Shown: positions 52,215 through 61,179, counted from the stretch's first letter. The stretch: DNA of 64,000 nt from Deltaproteobacteria bacterium (GCA_029553375.1 JAKPCH010000018.1:60616-124615), one strand, 5' to 3'. Made by a program: numbers and translations. The notes: generated by a model from the letters alone, not told the origin.

Positions 52215-53039
52215 ATGGACTGGGGGATGAAAAATCGCATGTCTCACCTTATTCAAGCCGATGGGCGCTGTTTCTTCCTGCCCATCGATCACGGCTACTT
52301 CCAGGGGCCGACGTCCTGTCTGGAGAAACCTGGCGAGACCATCCGCCCCCTTCTCCCGTACTGCGACGCCCTGTTCGTCACCCGGGGGGTCTTGAGGGCG
52401 GCTGTCCCTCCGGAGAACACGAAACCCATCATCCTCCGTGTCTCGGGGGGGACGAGCGTCGTCGGGGGCGACTTGGCAAACGAGGGCTTGACGACCTCCA
52501 TAGAGGAGATCGTCCGTCTCAACGCCGCCGCCGTGGGGGTGTCCATCTTCGTCGGCAGCGACTACGAGCGGCAGAGCCTCCTCAACCTCGCCGAGATGGT
52601 CAACATGTGCGAGGATTTCGGGATCCCCGTCATGGCCGTCACCGCCGTGGGCAAGGAGCTGGAGAAGAGGGACGCCCGTTACCTGGCCCTGGCCTCGCGC
52701 ATCGCCGCCGAGTTGGGGGCCCGGGTCGTGAAGACCTATTGGTGCCCCGATTTCGGGAAGGTCGTGGAAGGCTGCCCCGTGCCCGTGGTGATGGCGGGGG
52801 GGCCGAAATGCGAGACGGAGCGGGAGGTGATGGAATTCGTCTATGACGGCATGATGAACGGGGCGGCGGGGCTGAACCTCGGCCGGAACGTCTGGCAGAA
52901 CCCTCATCCCGTGGCCATGATGAGGGCCCTGCGGGCGATCATCCACGAAAACGCCACGGTTGGGACGGCCATGGAGATCTTCAAGGAGGTGCGGGAGGCG
53001 GAGCAAAAGGGGCGGAAGGTCAGGAAGAGAAAGGGGTAA
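52215..53039 (+). CDS. LsrF-like class I aldolase/thiolase (DhnA/FbaB superfamily)
   Basis: DWGMKNRMSHL, PIDHGYFQGPTSCLEKP, TRGVLRAAVPPENTKPIILRVSGG, RIAAELGARVVKTYW, NPHPVAMMRALRAIIHENAT: closely resembles LsrF. Confidence 0.82.
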   Translation: MDWGMKNRMSHLIQADGRCFFLPIDHGYFQGPTSCLEKPGETIRPLLPYCDALFVTRGVLRAAVPPENTKPIILRVSGGTSVVGGDLANEGLTTSIEEIVRLNAAAVGVSIFVGSDYERQSLLNLAEMVNMCEDFGIPVMAVTAVGKELEKRDARYLALASRIAAELGARVVKTYWCPDFGKVVEGCPVPVVMAGGPKCETEREVMEFVYDGMMNGAAGLNLGRNVWQNPHPVAMMRALRAIIHENATVGTAMEIFKEVREAEQKGRKVRKRKG

Positions 53040-53043
53040 GGGC

Positions 53044-54081
53044 GTGCGCGTCGCCGTCTACTACCATAACGAGGATGTCCGGGTCGAGGAGCGGCCGGTG
53101 CCCGCCATCGGCCCCGGGGAGATGCTCGTCCGGGTCATGGCCAGCGGCATCTGCGGCAGCGACGTCATGGAATGGTACCGCCGCCGGAAGGCCCCCGTCG
53201 TCCTGGGTCACGAGATCGCCGGCGACGTCGTCGAGGTCGGCGCAGGCGTTGAGGCGTACAGGGAGGGACAGCGGGTCTTCGTCTCCCACCACATCCCCTG
53301 CAACACCTGCCGCCTCTGTCTTCGGGGATGCCATACGGCCTGCGAGACTCTCCATACGACCAACTACGACCCGGGAGGATTTGCCGAGTATCTCCGGGTT
53401 CCGGCCCTGAACGTGGACCGTGGGGTCTTCCCCCTGCCGGAGGGGATGTCCTACGAGGAGGGGGTCTTCATCGAGCCCCTCGCCTGTGTGGTCCGGGGAC
53501 AGCGTCTGGCCGGATTCCAACCCGGATGGTCCGTCCTCGTCCTGGGCAGCGGTATCTCGGGCATGCTCCACATCCTCCTGGCCCGCGCCCAGGGGGCGGG
53601 GCTGATCATGGCGACGGACGTCAACCCCTTTCGCCTCTCCCTCGCCGAGGGCCTGGGGGGGGCCGTGGTCAGGGCCGCCGGGGGAGATACGGCCGCCTGG
53701 GTCCGGGAGGTGAACGGGGGGCGCCTGGCCGATCTGGTCGTCGTCTGTGCCGGGGTCCTATCGGCCTTCGAGGAGGCCCTCCGCTGTGTGGAAAGGGGGG
53801 GCGTGGTCCTGTGTTTCGCCACTACGGGGCCCGATGAGAAACTCTCGGTGCCGTTGAACGAGTTTTGGCGCAACGAGATCAAGCTCATGCCGTCTTACGG
53901 CAACGCCCCCCTCGACGCCGTGGTGGCCATGGATCTCATCCGCCACCGCCGTGTCGATGTCCTGCCCCTCATCACCCACCGCCTGCCCCTGGAAAGGATC
54001 CAGGAAGGGTTCCGCCTCGTCGCCGGGGGCGGTCCCTCCCTCAAGGTGGTCATCGAGCCTCACGGCAGACCGGATTCGTGA
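53044..54081 (+). CDS. Zinc-dependent alcohol/polyol dehydrogenase (MDR family)
   Basis: ASGICGSDVMEWYRRRKAPVVLGHEIAGDVVEVGAGV, CNTCRLCLRGCHTAC structural zinc, VLVLGSGISGMLHILLAR. GTG start. Confidence 0.9.
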   Translation: MRVAVYYHNEDVRVEERPVPAIGPGEMLVRVMASGICGSDVMEWYRRRKAPVVLGHEIAGDVVEVGAGVEAYREGQRVFVSHHIPCNTCRLCLRGCHTACETLHTTNYDPGGFAEYLRVPALNVDRGVFPLPEGMSYEEGVFIEPLACVVRGQRLAGFQPGWSVLVLGSGISGMLHILLARAQGAGLIMATDVNPFRLSLAEGLGGAVVRAAGGDTAAWVREVNGGRLADLVVVCAGVLSAFEEALRCVERGGVVLCFATTGPDEKLSVPLNEFWRNEIKLMPSYGNAPLDAVVAMDLIRHRRVDVLPLITHRLPLERIQEGFRLVAGGGPSLKVVIEPHGRPDS

Positions 54082-55274
54082 CGGACCAGCGGGAAAAGAT
54101 CGCGGCGGACTTCCACAGATGGGAGGAAAAGCTCCTCCACCGCCCCCGCCCCGAGGCCAGGGCCCTGACCATGGCCGTCCGGACGGCCGAGGGGGCCCTG
54201 GTGTGGAACGACGACGATCCCGGTCCGAGGGAGTTGTTGGCGCCCCTTTTGGAACGCTTAGGGAGACGGACCGTCCTCTTCGCCCGGGGGGCGGAACCTT
54301 ACGGGTCCGTCATGGGGGCCCTGACGGCGGGGGGGGAGGCGGAGATCCATCCGCGGGATTTCGAGACCCGCATCTTCCTGATGGACCTGCCCGTCGTCAG
54401 GGAGCTTTCCGTCGCTTCCCTCGTGGGCGCCCTCCGTAGGCGCAGGGCGGTCCTCGTCCCCCCGGCGGGCGTCGTCGTCGCCGTGAAGGGGGACGTCACC
54501 CTGGCCTCCGTCCTTTACAGCGCCGTCTGTTTCGCCTGTTACGTGAAGTTCCTCGGTGATCTCCTCGCGGGCGGACCCTGGGGCCCCCTGTGGGAGAGGG
54601 CCCTGGGGGAGGTCTTGTCCTTTCTGGAGCGACGGAGTGATGACGATTCCGGTCCCTTGGCCATGGGGCCCTTCACGAAGGCCGACACGGCCGTGGGGGC
54701 GGTCATCGAGGCGGGACGCCGGGTGGTGGAGGAAGGGCTCGTCAACGCCAGTTTCGGCAACGTCTCCTACCGTCTGGGCGGGAGGATCTACATCAGCGGG
54801 AGGGCCGCGCCCTTGGACGAGCTGGAAGGGAGGGTCGTGGCCGTGGACATCGCCCAAACGGAAGAAGAGGCGCCAGGGGCCTCGACGGAGTACCCCACCC
54901 ATCGGGGGATCGTCTCGTCCGGCCCCTACCGGGCCGTCCTCCACGGGCACCCGCCTTTTGCCGTGACCCTGTCCATGGAGTGCCCCGAACGCCCGGGGTG
55001 CCCCGCCCGGGATGACTGCGGCCGCTTCTGCCCCGTCCGCCGGGAGGTCGTGGGGTTTCCCGTCGTGTCAGGGGATGCGGGCGGGGGCCCGACGGGCCTG
55101 TCCCGCACCGTCCCGCCGGCGATGGACGAACGGGGAGGGGTGATCGTTTACGGCCACGGCGTCTTCACGGCGGGACGCGACGATTTCCGCGGGGCCCTGG
55201 AGATCTTAAGGAGGATCGAGGACAGGAGTCGGGAGACCCTCTTCGGGACCCTGAGGAGGAGGGGAATCCTTTAG
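54078..55274 (+). CDS. Class II aldolase/adducin family protein with degenerate N-terminal repeat domain
   Basis: C-terminal half: NASFGNVSYRLGGRIYISGRAAPLDELEG, TEYPTHRGIVSSGPYRAVLHGHPPFAVTLSM, GVIVYGHGVFTAGRDDFRGALEIL. GTG start at 54078 overlaps the upstream TGA. Confidence 0.78.
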   Translation: MTDQREKIAADFHRWEEKLLHRPRPEARALTMAVRTAEGALVWNDDDPGPRELLAPLLERLGRRTVLFARGAEPYGSVMGALTAGGEAEIHPRDFETRIFLMDLPVVRELSVASLVGALRRRRAVLVPPAGVVVAVKGDVTLASVLYSAVCFACYVKFLGDLLAGGPWGPLWERALGEVLSFLERRSDDDSGPLAMGPFTKADTAVGAVIEAGRRVVEEGLVNASFGNVSYRLGGRIYISGRAAPLDELEGRVVAVDIAQTEEEAPGASTEYPTHRGIVSSGPYRAVLHGHPPFAVTLSMECPERPGCPARDDCGRFCPVRREVVGFPVVSGDAGGGPTGLSRTVPPAMDERGGVIVYGHGVFTAGRDDFRGALEILRRIEDRSRETLFGTLRRRGIL

Positions 55275-55283
55275 TGGTCCTCG

Positions 55284-55739
55284 TCAGAAGATACCGGCGG
55301 CCAGGCCGCCCGCCAGGACGCCCCCCATCTCCCGGCAACGGGCCAGGATCTCTTCCGTGAGGCGGCCCTTGGCGATGATGGGGGGATGGACGGTCTTGAA
55401 CTTGTAGCCCAAGGCGATGCGTTCGATGGCCTTCAGGGCTCCTGTGCCGTCGTTCCCGGCGCTGATGAAGACGGCGAAGGGTTTTCTGAAGACCTTGCCC
55501 TGGGCGCCGTAGAAGGTCCGGTCGAAGAAGTCCTTCACCAGACCCGCCATGTACCCGAAATTCTCCGGGCTGCCGACGGCGAGACCATCCGCCGTCAGCA
55601 GGTCGTCCAGGGTGGCCTCCTGGGCCTTCTTGACGACGACGACGGTATCCTCGATGGCCGCGGCGCCGGCGGCGACCTCTTTGGCCATCCTTTCCGTGTT
55701 ACCCGTCTGCGAGGAATAGACGATCAGGATCTTCGCCAT
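55284..55739 (-). CDS. Flavodoxin-like / NAD(P)H-dependent oxidoreductase family protein
   Basis: MAKILIVYSSQTGNTERMAKEVAAGA (FMN P-loop), GSPENFGYMAGLVKDFFDRTF. Confidence 0.9.
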   Translation of the reverse strand: MAKILIVYSSQTGNTERMAKEVAAGAAAIEDTVVVVKKAQEATLDDLLTADGLAVGSPENFGYMAGLVKDFFDRTFYGAQGKVFRKPFAVFISAGNDGTGALKAIERIALGYKFKTVHPPIIAKGRLTEEILARCREMGGVLAGGLAAGIF

Positions 55740-55850
55740 CGCGCTCCCCTTCCCCATAAAATGGTTGTGATGAGAGGGATTGTCTTCTACAATAACAATA
55801 CGGACTCGTCAACCCGCCGTCGCACGAGGGGGGGCGAGAGGGGGTGTAGC

Positions 55851-56312
55851 GTGAAGAGGGTCTTGATCTTACTGTGTCTGCTTCTCCTGCCTCTAACGGG
55901 CCGGGCCGAGGGGGACGAGAAATCGTGGCGCTTTGTCGGTTTCACCCGTTACCGAGACGCCATGTACGTCGACATGACCAGGGTGACGGAGGGAAAGGAC
56001 CGGACGCTCACGGTCTGGACGAGGGTCAAACCGGCCCCCAAGAGTATCTTGAGAAACCGTCTGCAGGGAGAGTTCAAGAAGGCCCGCCGCTCCGTAAAGG
56101 AGCTCGCCTCCGTGGAGCAGCAGAAGGAGCTCGACTGTCGACGTGAGCGTATCCGCCACCTGAGGACCGTCTATCGCGACCGAGAGGGTCGGGTCCTCAT
56201 CGACAGGAAGAGCCCCGCGTCCCTATGGCAGCTCGTCGGCCCCGCGGGTCTGTGGCGTTCCCTGAGCGACAACGTCTGTCCCGCGGCGGCTGGTAAGGCG
56301 GGTCCTACTTGA
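55851..56312 (+). CDS. Secreted protein, surface-adhesin-E-like
   Basis: GTG start; signal VKRVLILLCLLLLPLTGRAEG; WRFVGFTRYRDAMYVDMTRVTEGKDRTLTVWTRV. Confidence 0.55.
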   Translation: MKRVLILLCLLLLPLTGRAEGDEKSWRFVGFTRYRDAMYVDMTRVTEGKDRTLTVWTRVKPAPKSILRNRLQGEFKKARRSVKELASVEQQKELDCRRERIRHLRTVYRDREGRVLIDRKSPASLWQLVGPAGLWRSLSDNVCPAAAGKAGPT

Positions 56313-56679
56313 GGATGATCCTGCCTTCGGACAGGGGCGCGTTGGGCACCACGATCCGGGACTGCTCCTGGCGTTGCATCGCCTCGGCCTCGGCGACCAT
56401 CCGGGCGATGAACTCGTTCATCGTCTCGGGGAATTTGTCCGCCGCCTGCTGAAGATTGCGGGCCTCGATGGGGAACTGTATCGGCAACGCACCGTGGGGG
56501 GTCATGATCCTCGTCTGACCGAAAAAGAGGATCTTGCGGCCCTTGTCGATCTCCCCGTTGGCCTTGACGGGGGTAAGCTGGCGGATGCTCGCCACCTTCA
56601 GGTCCGTGAACACCTCTTCCCGGTAGAGGTTCTGCAGATCGATCCGGACCTGAAGCTGGGGGGTTTCTTCTGTCGGCAT
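56305..56679 (-). CDS. Hypothetical cytoplasmic protein (124 aa)
   Basis: MPTEETPQLQVRIDLQNLYREEVFTDLKVASIRQLTPVKANGEIDKGRKILFFGQTRIMTPHGALPIQFPIEARNLQQAADKF; codon usage consistent with coding. Confidence 0.65.
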   Translation of the reverse strand: MPTEETPQLQVRIDLQNLYREEVFTDLKVASIRQLTPVKANGEIDKGRKILFFGQTRIMTPHGALPIQFPIEARNLQQAADKFPETMNEFIARMVAEAEAMQRQEQSRIVVPNAPLSEGRIILK

Positions 56680-56798
56680 GGAGGCCCTCCTGATAGAGAA
56701 TGGTTTGCCCTATCACACCCCGCGGGTAAAATCATCCCCTTTCGGCGGGTGATGGTTTTTGGTCCGGGACATTTGGATAAAGGGAGAAAAAGGGAACC

Positions 56799-58421
56799 AT
56801 GAACATCTTCAAGCAGGCGGCGTTGCGGATCTACGATGAGGCCAGGCATCAGGGGCGTCTGGTGACCGGCGGGGGTCTCGCGGAACTAAAGGAACTGGCC
56901 CTCAGTCAGGAGGGGGTGATCCAGACGCAGCTCGGTTCCGTGGCCGCCGATTCGGAACCCATGTCCCGTTCCGCTCCCCATACGAAAAACAGCGTGGACA
57001 GTCCCTTCGGACCCGAGGAGGAGGCGTTGGCCCACCAGGCGGTGGAGGTCTTGGGTAGGGAGCGTATCATCGCCCTGGACACCATCATCGGCGACGGGAC
57101 GGAGGGCGTCACGGCCCGTTTCCTCATCCCGGAACAGTACGCCCAGCTCGCCTACGGTCTGAAGCTCCTCTTCGACCACCCCGCGCCGCGGCAGGTCGAG
57201 GACCCCACCTACACCATCATCTACTTCACGGACCAGGCCTTCGAGTACAACAAATCACGGAAGCTTCTGGACAAGGATATCACCGTCCGTCTCATGATGG
57301 GCCACAAGCGGGGCGATCAGGTCAAGATCTGCCGCAACACCATCTACCTGGGGGAGGGGAAGAAGGGGGTCTTCCAGTTCGAGGATTGGCGGGTCAAGGC
57401 CATCGACAAAACGGGCATCTTCCTCCACGCCGGCGCCAGGTGCGACCGCCTTTGGATCTACGATCCCAAGACGGAGCGACCGGAACTCGAGGAGGTCGTC
57501 ACGGCCGTGTCGGGTCTCACGGCGACGGGCAAGACCACCACCCTGTGCCGCCGCCTGGCGAAGATGCCCCGTGAGACCTCGGAGATGATCGGTGACGACG
57601 GTGGGACCTTCGGTTACGACGGGAGCTACAGCGCCTTCGAGATCGGGGGGCTCTACGTGAAGACGGAGGGGCTCGATGAAAGCCAGCCCGAGATCCTCAG
57701 GGCGGCCGAGTCCCGGGAGGCCTTCCTGGAGAACGTCGCCATCACTAAGTATCCCTATATGCCCGATTTCCGGGACATTTCCAAGACGGGTAACGGCAGG
57801 GCCGTGGTGAGGAGGGAAAACCTGGAGATCGCCTCCCCCTCCCTCCGGGCCCGGCGGGTCCACTACATCATCATCCTGACGAGGAACCCCCTGATCAACG
57901 TCATCAGCATGCTGACGCCCGAGCAGGCCACGATGCAGTTCATCTACGGCGAGTCCATAGAGAGCACGGGGGGCAACCCGGAAGAGGCCGGCGCCTTCAA
58001 GCGGGTCTTTTTCCTCGACCCCTTCATCGCCGGGGATCGCCTGGAACACGCCATGATCTTCTACGATATCGTCAGGAAAAACGGCATCCGCTGTTTCTTG
58101 GCCAACACGGGGACCATCGGGCCCCGTGAGGAGAAGGTCAGCCTCCGTCAATCCCTTTCGGCCTACAACGATCTCGTCCGGCGACAGCTCCGCTTCAGTT
58201 ACGAGCCCGATTACCTCGGCTACCGTTACCCCATCCAGTGCGACCGGGCGAATCTCGACCTCATGAACGCCCAGCGGCTGTTCGCGGACCGTGACCAGGC
58301 CAAGAGATGGGTGGAAGAGTTCCTCAGGGGGAGGCGGCGCTTCCTCGAGGCCTTCGAGGGCACCTACGGTCCCATACCGGGGAACATCCGGGAGTCCCTG
58401 CCCTATGCCTCAAGAGGTTGA
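56799..58421 (+). CDS. ATP-dependent phosphoenolpyruvate carboxykinase-like protein (divergent)
   Basis: YLGEGKKGVFQFEDW, VSGLTATGKTTTLCRRL (kinase-1a), MIGDDGGTFGYDGSYSAFEIGGLYVKTEGLDESQPEI (kinase-2 region). Confidence 0.78.
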   Translation: MNIFKQAALRIYDEARHQGRLVTGGGLAELKELALSQEGVIQTQLGSVAADSEPMSRSAPHTKNSVDSPFGPEEEALAHQAVEVLGRERIIALDTIIGDGTEGVTARFLIPEQYAQLAYGLKLLFDHPAPRQVEDPTYTIIYFTDQAFEYNKSRKLLDKDITVRLMMGHKRGDQVKICRNTIYLGEGKKGVFQFEDWRVKAIDKTGIFLHAGARCDRLWIYDPKTERPELEEVVTAVSGLTATGKTTTLCRRLAKMPRETSEMIGDDGGTFGYDGSYSAFEIGGLYVKTEGLDESQPEILRAAESREAFLENVAITKYPYMPDFRDISKTGNGRAVVRRENLEIASPSLRARRVHYIIILTRNPLINVISMLTPEQATMQFIYGESIESTGGNPEEAGAFKRVFFLDPFIAGDRLEHAMIFYDIVRKNGIRCFLANTGTIGPREEKVSLRQSLSAYNDLVRRQLRFSYEPDYLGYRYPIQCDRANLDLMNAQRLFADRDQAKRWVEEFLRGRRRFLEAFEGTYGPIPGNIRESLPYASRG

Positions 58422-58646
58422 AGGCCCCTTGTCGGATGGGCCGTCCTTCTCCTTCATCGCCCAGAAGACGGCGTTGGGGTTGACCAGGGGGTTGGAGACG
58501 CAGGCGGGGCAAAAGTACGTGGGGATGACGGTGCCGCAGCCCTCGGCGAGGAGCTCGAAGCGGGCGCACCGCTCGCAGAGGGGACGACGGCAGTCGGCGC
58601 AGAGGGCGAAGACCTTGGGGCTGCCGCAACAGGCGCAGACCGTCAT
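58410..58646 (-). CDS. Small Cys-rich (zinc-binding) protein A
   Basis: MTVCACCGSPKVFALCADCRRPLCERCARFELLAEGCGTVIPTYFCPACVSNPLVNPNAVFWAMKEKDG. Confidence 0.7.
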   Translation of the reverse strand: MTVCACCGSPKVFALCADCRRPLCERCARFELLAEGCGTVIPTYFCPACVSNPLVNPNAVFWAMKEKDGPSDKGPSTS

Positions 58647-58650
58647 CACC

Positions 58651-58869
58651 CTAACCCCCGCCGTGCCAGGCCCCGTAGGGGTTGGTGCGGACGTCCCTGA
58701 GACAGGTGGGGCAGAAAACCTTGGTGTCCACGTGGCCGCAACCGTAACCCCACAGGTCGAAGTCACGGCACCGGACGCACAGGGGTATTTCGCACCCGTC
58801 GCAGTAGATCACGGCGGGGACGGCCCCGCAGACGCCGCACGCGATACCTTCGCCTTGGACGATCCTCAT
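58651..58869 (-). CDS. Small Cys-rich (zinc-binding) protein B, tandem paralogue of A
   Basis: MRIVQGEGIACGVCGAVPAVIYCDGCEIPLCVRCRDFDLWGYGCGHVDTKVFCPTCLRDVRTNPYGAWHGGG; same Cys spacing as A. Confidence 0.7.
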   Translation of the reverse strand: MRIVQGEGIACGVCGAVPAVIYCDGCEIPLCVRCRDFDLWGYGCGHVDTKVFCPTCLRDVRTNPYGAWHGGG

Positions 58870-59743
58870 GGGCGGGACGCTATCAGATAATCTCGCGGCG
58901 CGCAAGGCGCGAGTGAGAAAAAAGGGGCCGCGGGGGACGGGTGTCGCTGTCGCCCTGTTGGCGGTGATCATCGCCGCCTTTCCGTCTTTCGCCGTCGATG
59001 CCCCCCCCTTGGGTTACAGGGTCGTCCGTTCCTATCCCCACGACCCGGCGGCCTTCACCCAGGGCCTCGCCTATGAAGGGGGATTCCTGTACGAGGGAAC
59101 GGGTCTCGAGGGCCGTTCCTCCCTGAGGAAGGTGGACCTCAGGACGGGGAGAGTCTTGATGAGGCGGGATCTGGAGGGACCCCTGTTCGGGGAGGGCATC
59201 ACCATCATCGGCGACCGGATCGTCCAGCTGACGTGGCGTCATCACCTGGCCTTCGTCTACGACAAGGGTACCTTCCGCACCGTCCGTACCTTCTCTTTCC
59301 CCTGCGAGGCCTGGGGGATCGCCGGCGACGGGAAGAGGCTCTACATCAGTGACGGGACGGACCGCCTCCACGTCCTCGACGGGGAGACCTACGAGGAGGG
59401 GGGTGTCATCAGGGTCCGGGACGGGCGGGGGCCCCTTGCACGTTTGAACGAGTTGGAGTATGTGAGGGGCTGGATCTTTGCCAATGTCTGGGGGGAAGAC
59501 GTGATCGCCGTCATCGACCCGAAAGACGGGACGGTCAAGGCCCGCCTCGACCTCGGCGGTCTCTACGTCTCCCCGCGGGGCAGGGGCGGAGAGGATTGCC
59601 TCAACGGCATCGCCTACGACCGGGAGGGGGACCGGTTGTTCGTCACGGGCAAGCTCTGGCCCCGGGTCTTCGAGCTCAAGATCCGTTGGCGTGATCTCAG
59701 GGGGAAAGAGAAGAAAAGGGGGGCATTATGGAAAGAAAATTGA
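58868..59743 (+). CDS. Glutaminyl-peptide cyclotransferase (plant/bacterial QC type)
   Basis: RVVRSYPHDPAAFTQGLAYEGGFLYEGTGLEGRSSLRKVDLRTG, LNELEYVRGWIFANVWGEDVIAVIDP, LNGIAYDREGDRLFVTGKLWPRVFEL; N-terminal signal/TM. Confidence 0.92.
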   Translation: MGGTLSDNLAARKARVRKKGPRGTGVAVALLAVIIAAFPSFAVDAPPLGYRVVRSYPHDPAAFTQGLAYEGGFLYEGTGLEGRSSLRKVDLRTGRVLMRRDLEGPLFGEGITIIGDRIVQLTWRHHLAFVYDKGTFRTVRTFSFPCEAWGIAGDGKRLYISDGTDRLHVLDGETYEEGGVIRVRDGRGPLARLNELEYVRGWIFANVWGEDVIAVIDPKDGTVKARLDLGGLYVSPRGRGGEDCLNGIAYDREGDRLFVTGKLWPRVFELKIRWRDLRGKEKKRGALWKEN

Positions 59744-60192
59744 ATCCCGCCCACGTGGAGGCCGTTTGCCGGTATGTGAGCAACAGTCCCTATTTCAAGC
59801 TCCTGTCCATGGAGCTGAGGGATATGGGTTTCGGCTGGGCCGTCGTCACCCTCAACGTCCTCGAGAAGCACCTCCAGGCCTTCGGTTTCGTCCACGGCGG
59901 CCTCTGCGCCTCCGTCATCGACACGGCCGCCTTCTGGTCCGCCTACTGCGAACTGGATGAGGACGTGGGGATCACCACGACGGACCTGAAGGTCAATTAC
60001 CTCTCACCCTTCAAATCGGGGGTCCTCACGGTCCGCGGTCACTGCATCAAGATGGGCAAGACCCTGGGCCTGACGGAAGCGACGATCAACGACGAGCGGG
60101 GGAGGATCATCTCCCACGGCACCTCGACCCTCGTCGTCCTGCCCGGTCACGGCCTCGCCGGTTCCCCCGATCTGCCGCCCAAGTTTCTGTAG
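59728..60192 (+). CDS. PaaI family thioesterase
   Basis: AFGFVHGGLCASVIDTAAFWSAYCELDEDVGITTTDLKVNYLSPFKSG. Confidence 0.9.
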   Translation: MERKLNPAHVEAVCRYVSNSPYFKLLSMELRDMGFGWAVVTLNVLEKHLQAFGFVHGGLCASVIDTAAFWSAYCELDEDVGITTTDLKVNYLSPFKSGVLTVRGHCIKMGKTLGLTEATINDERGRIISHGTSTLVVLPGHGLAGSPDLPPKFL

Positions 60193-60218
60193 GGGCCGCC
60201 GGAGGGGTTATTCGGTCC

Positions 60219-61115
60219 TCAGGCCATGTTCTTGGCCAGGAACTTCAGCATCTGCTTGAATACCCCCTCCAGGATGTCCGCCGCGAGGAAATAGGAAGGC
60301 ATCTTCTCGTAGAACTCGGCCGTCACGGCCCGGGCGGCGGCGTCCAGGTCCCCCGTCCGGCGCAGGACGTCCTCCATGTAGGCCCGCCATTTCTTCGTCT
60401 CCTCGAGGGTGAGGGCGATGAAGGTCCCCGCCTCTTCCCCCGTCAGGTAGCCGTAGTGGTCGGCGCAGAGGTAATCTACGGGCAGGGGGAGGAGGCGTTC
60501 GAGGCTCTCGGCGTACTGGGTGAAGTTGGTGTTCGCCGAAGGGAAAGAGGTGTCCCCGAAGGGGATCCCGCCCCCGTCGGAGGCGAAGAGGGCCTTCCGC
60601 TCCGGTTCGTAGGCCGTGATGGAACAGTTGGTGTGACCGGGGGTGTGCATGATCTGGAGGGAGACCCCCCCCAGCTCGATCTTGTCCCCCTCGCCCACGG
60701 AGACACCCGTCATATCGTCGCGCCAGGCGTGATCGTAGGCGGAGAGGGCCTCCTCGACGCCGAACTGCCTCGCCACGATGAGGCTGAAGGAATTCATGAT
60801 GTCGATGGCCTTCGGCATGGCGAAGATGGACCAGGCCTGGGGCGATGCGTAGATCTCCAGGTCGGGGTTGGTCCTCTTTAGGTAGGGGACGATCCCCACG
60901 TGATCGAAATGGGAATGGAGGATCAGGACCTTGCCGATCTTTTCCCTGGCGATACCGAAATCTTCCATCTGGCGCAGGACCTCGGGCAGGATGAAACTGA
61001 TGCCGCCGTTGATGAGGATCGAGGTGTCCCGCCCTTCGAGGAGATAGACACCCGCCTCTTCCCTGCCCAGGTACCAAAGGTTGTCCGTGACCTTTCCCGC
61101 TCGGCGATGTCTCAT
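60219..61115 (-). CDS. MBL-fold metallohydrolase (glyoxalase II-like)
   Basis: LILHSHFDHVGIVPYLKR (HxHxDH), IMHTPGHTNCSITAYEPERKALFASDGGG. Confidence 0.9.
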   Translation of the reverse strand: MRHRRAGKVTDNLWYLGREEAGVYLLEGRDTSILINGGISFILPEVLRQMEDFGIAREKIGKVLILHSHFDHVGIVPYLKRTNPDLEIYASPQAWSIFAMPKAIDIMNSFSLIVARQFGVEEALSAYDHAWRDDMTGVSVGEGDKIELGGVSLQIMHTPGHTNCSITAYEPERKALFASDGGGIPFGDTSFPSANTNFTQYAESLERLLPLPVDYLCADHYGYLTGEEAGTFIALTLEETKKWRAYMEDVLRRTGDLDAAARAVTAEFYEKMPSYFLAADILEGVFKQMLKFLAKNMA

Positions 61116-61179
61116 GGTCTTCCCTCCTTCGCCTTTGATCTTCCCTGGGAGTTAGAGATAGGGGAAATCCCCCTTCGTG

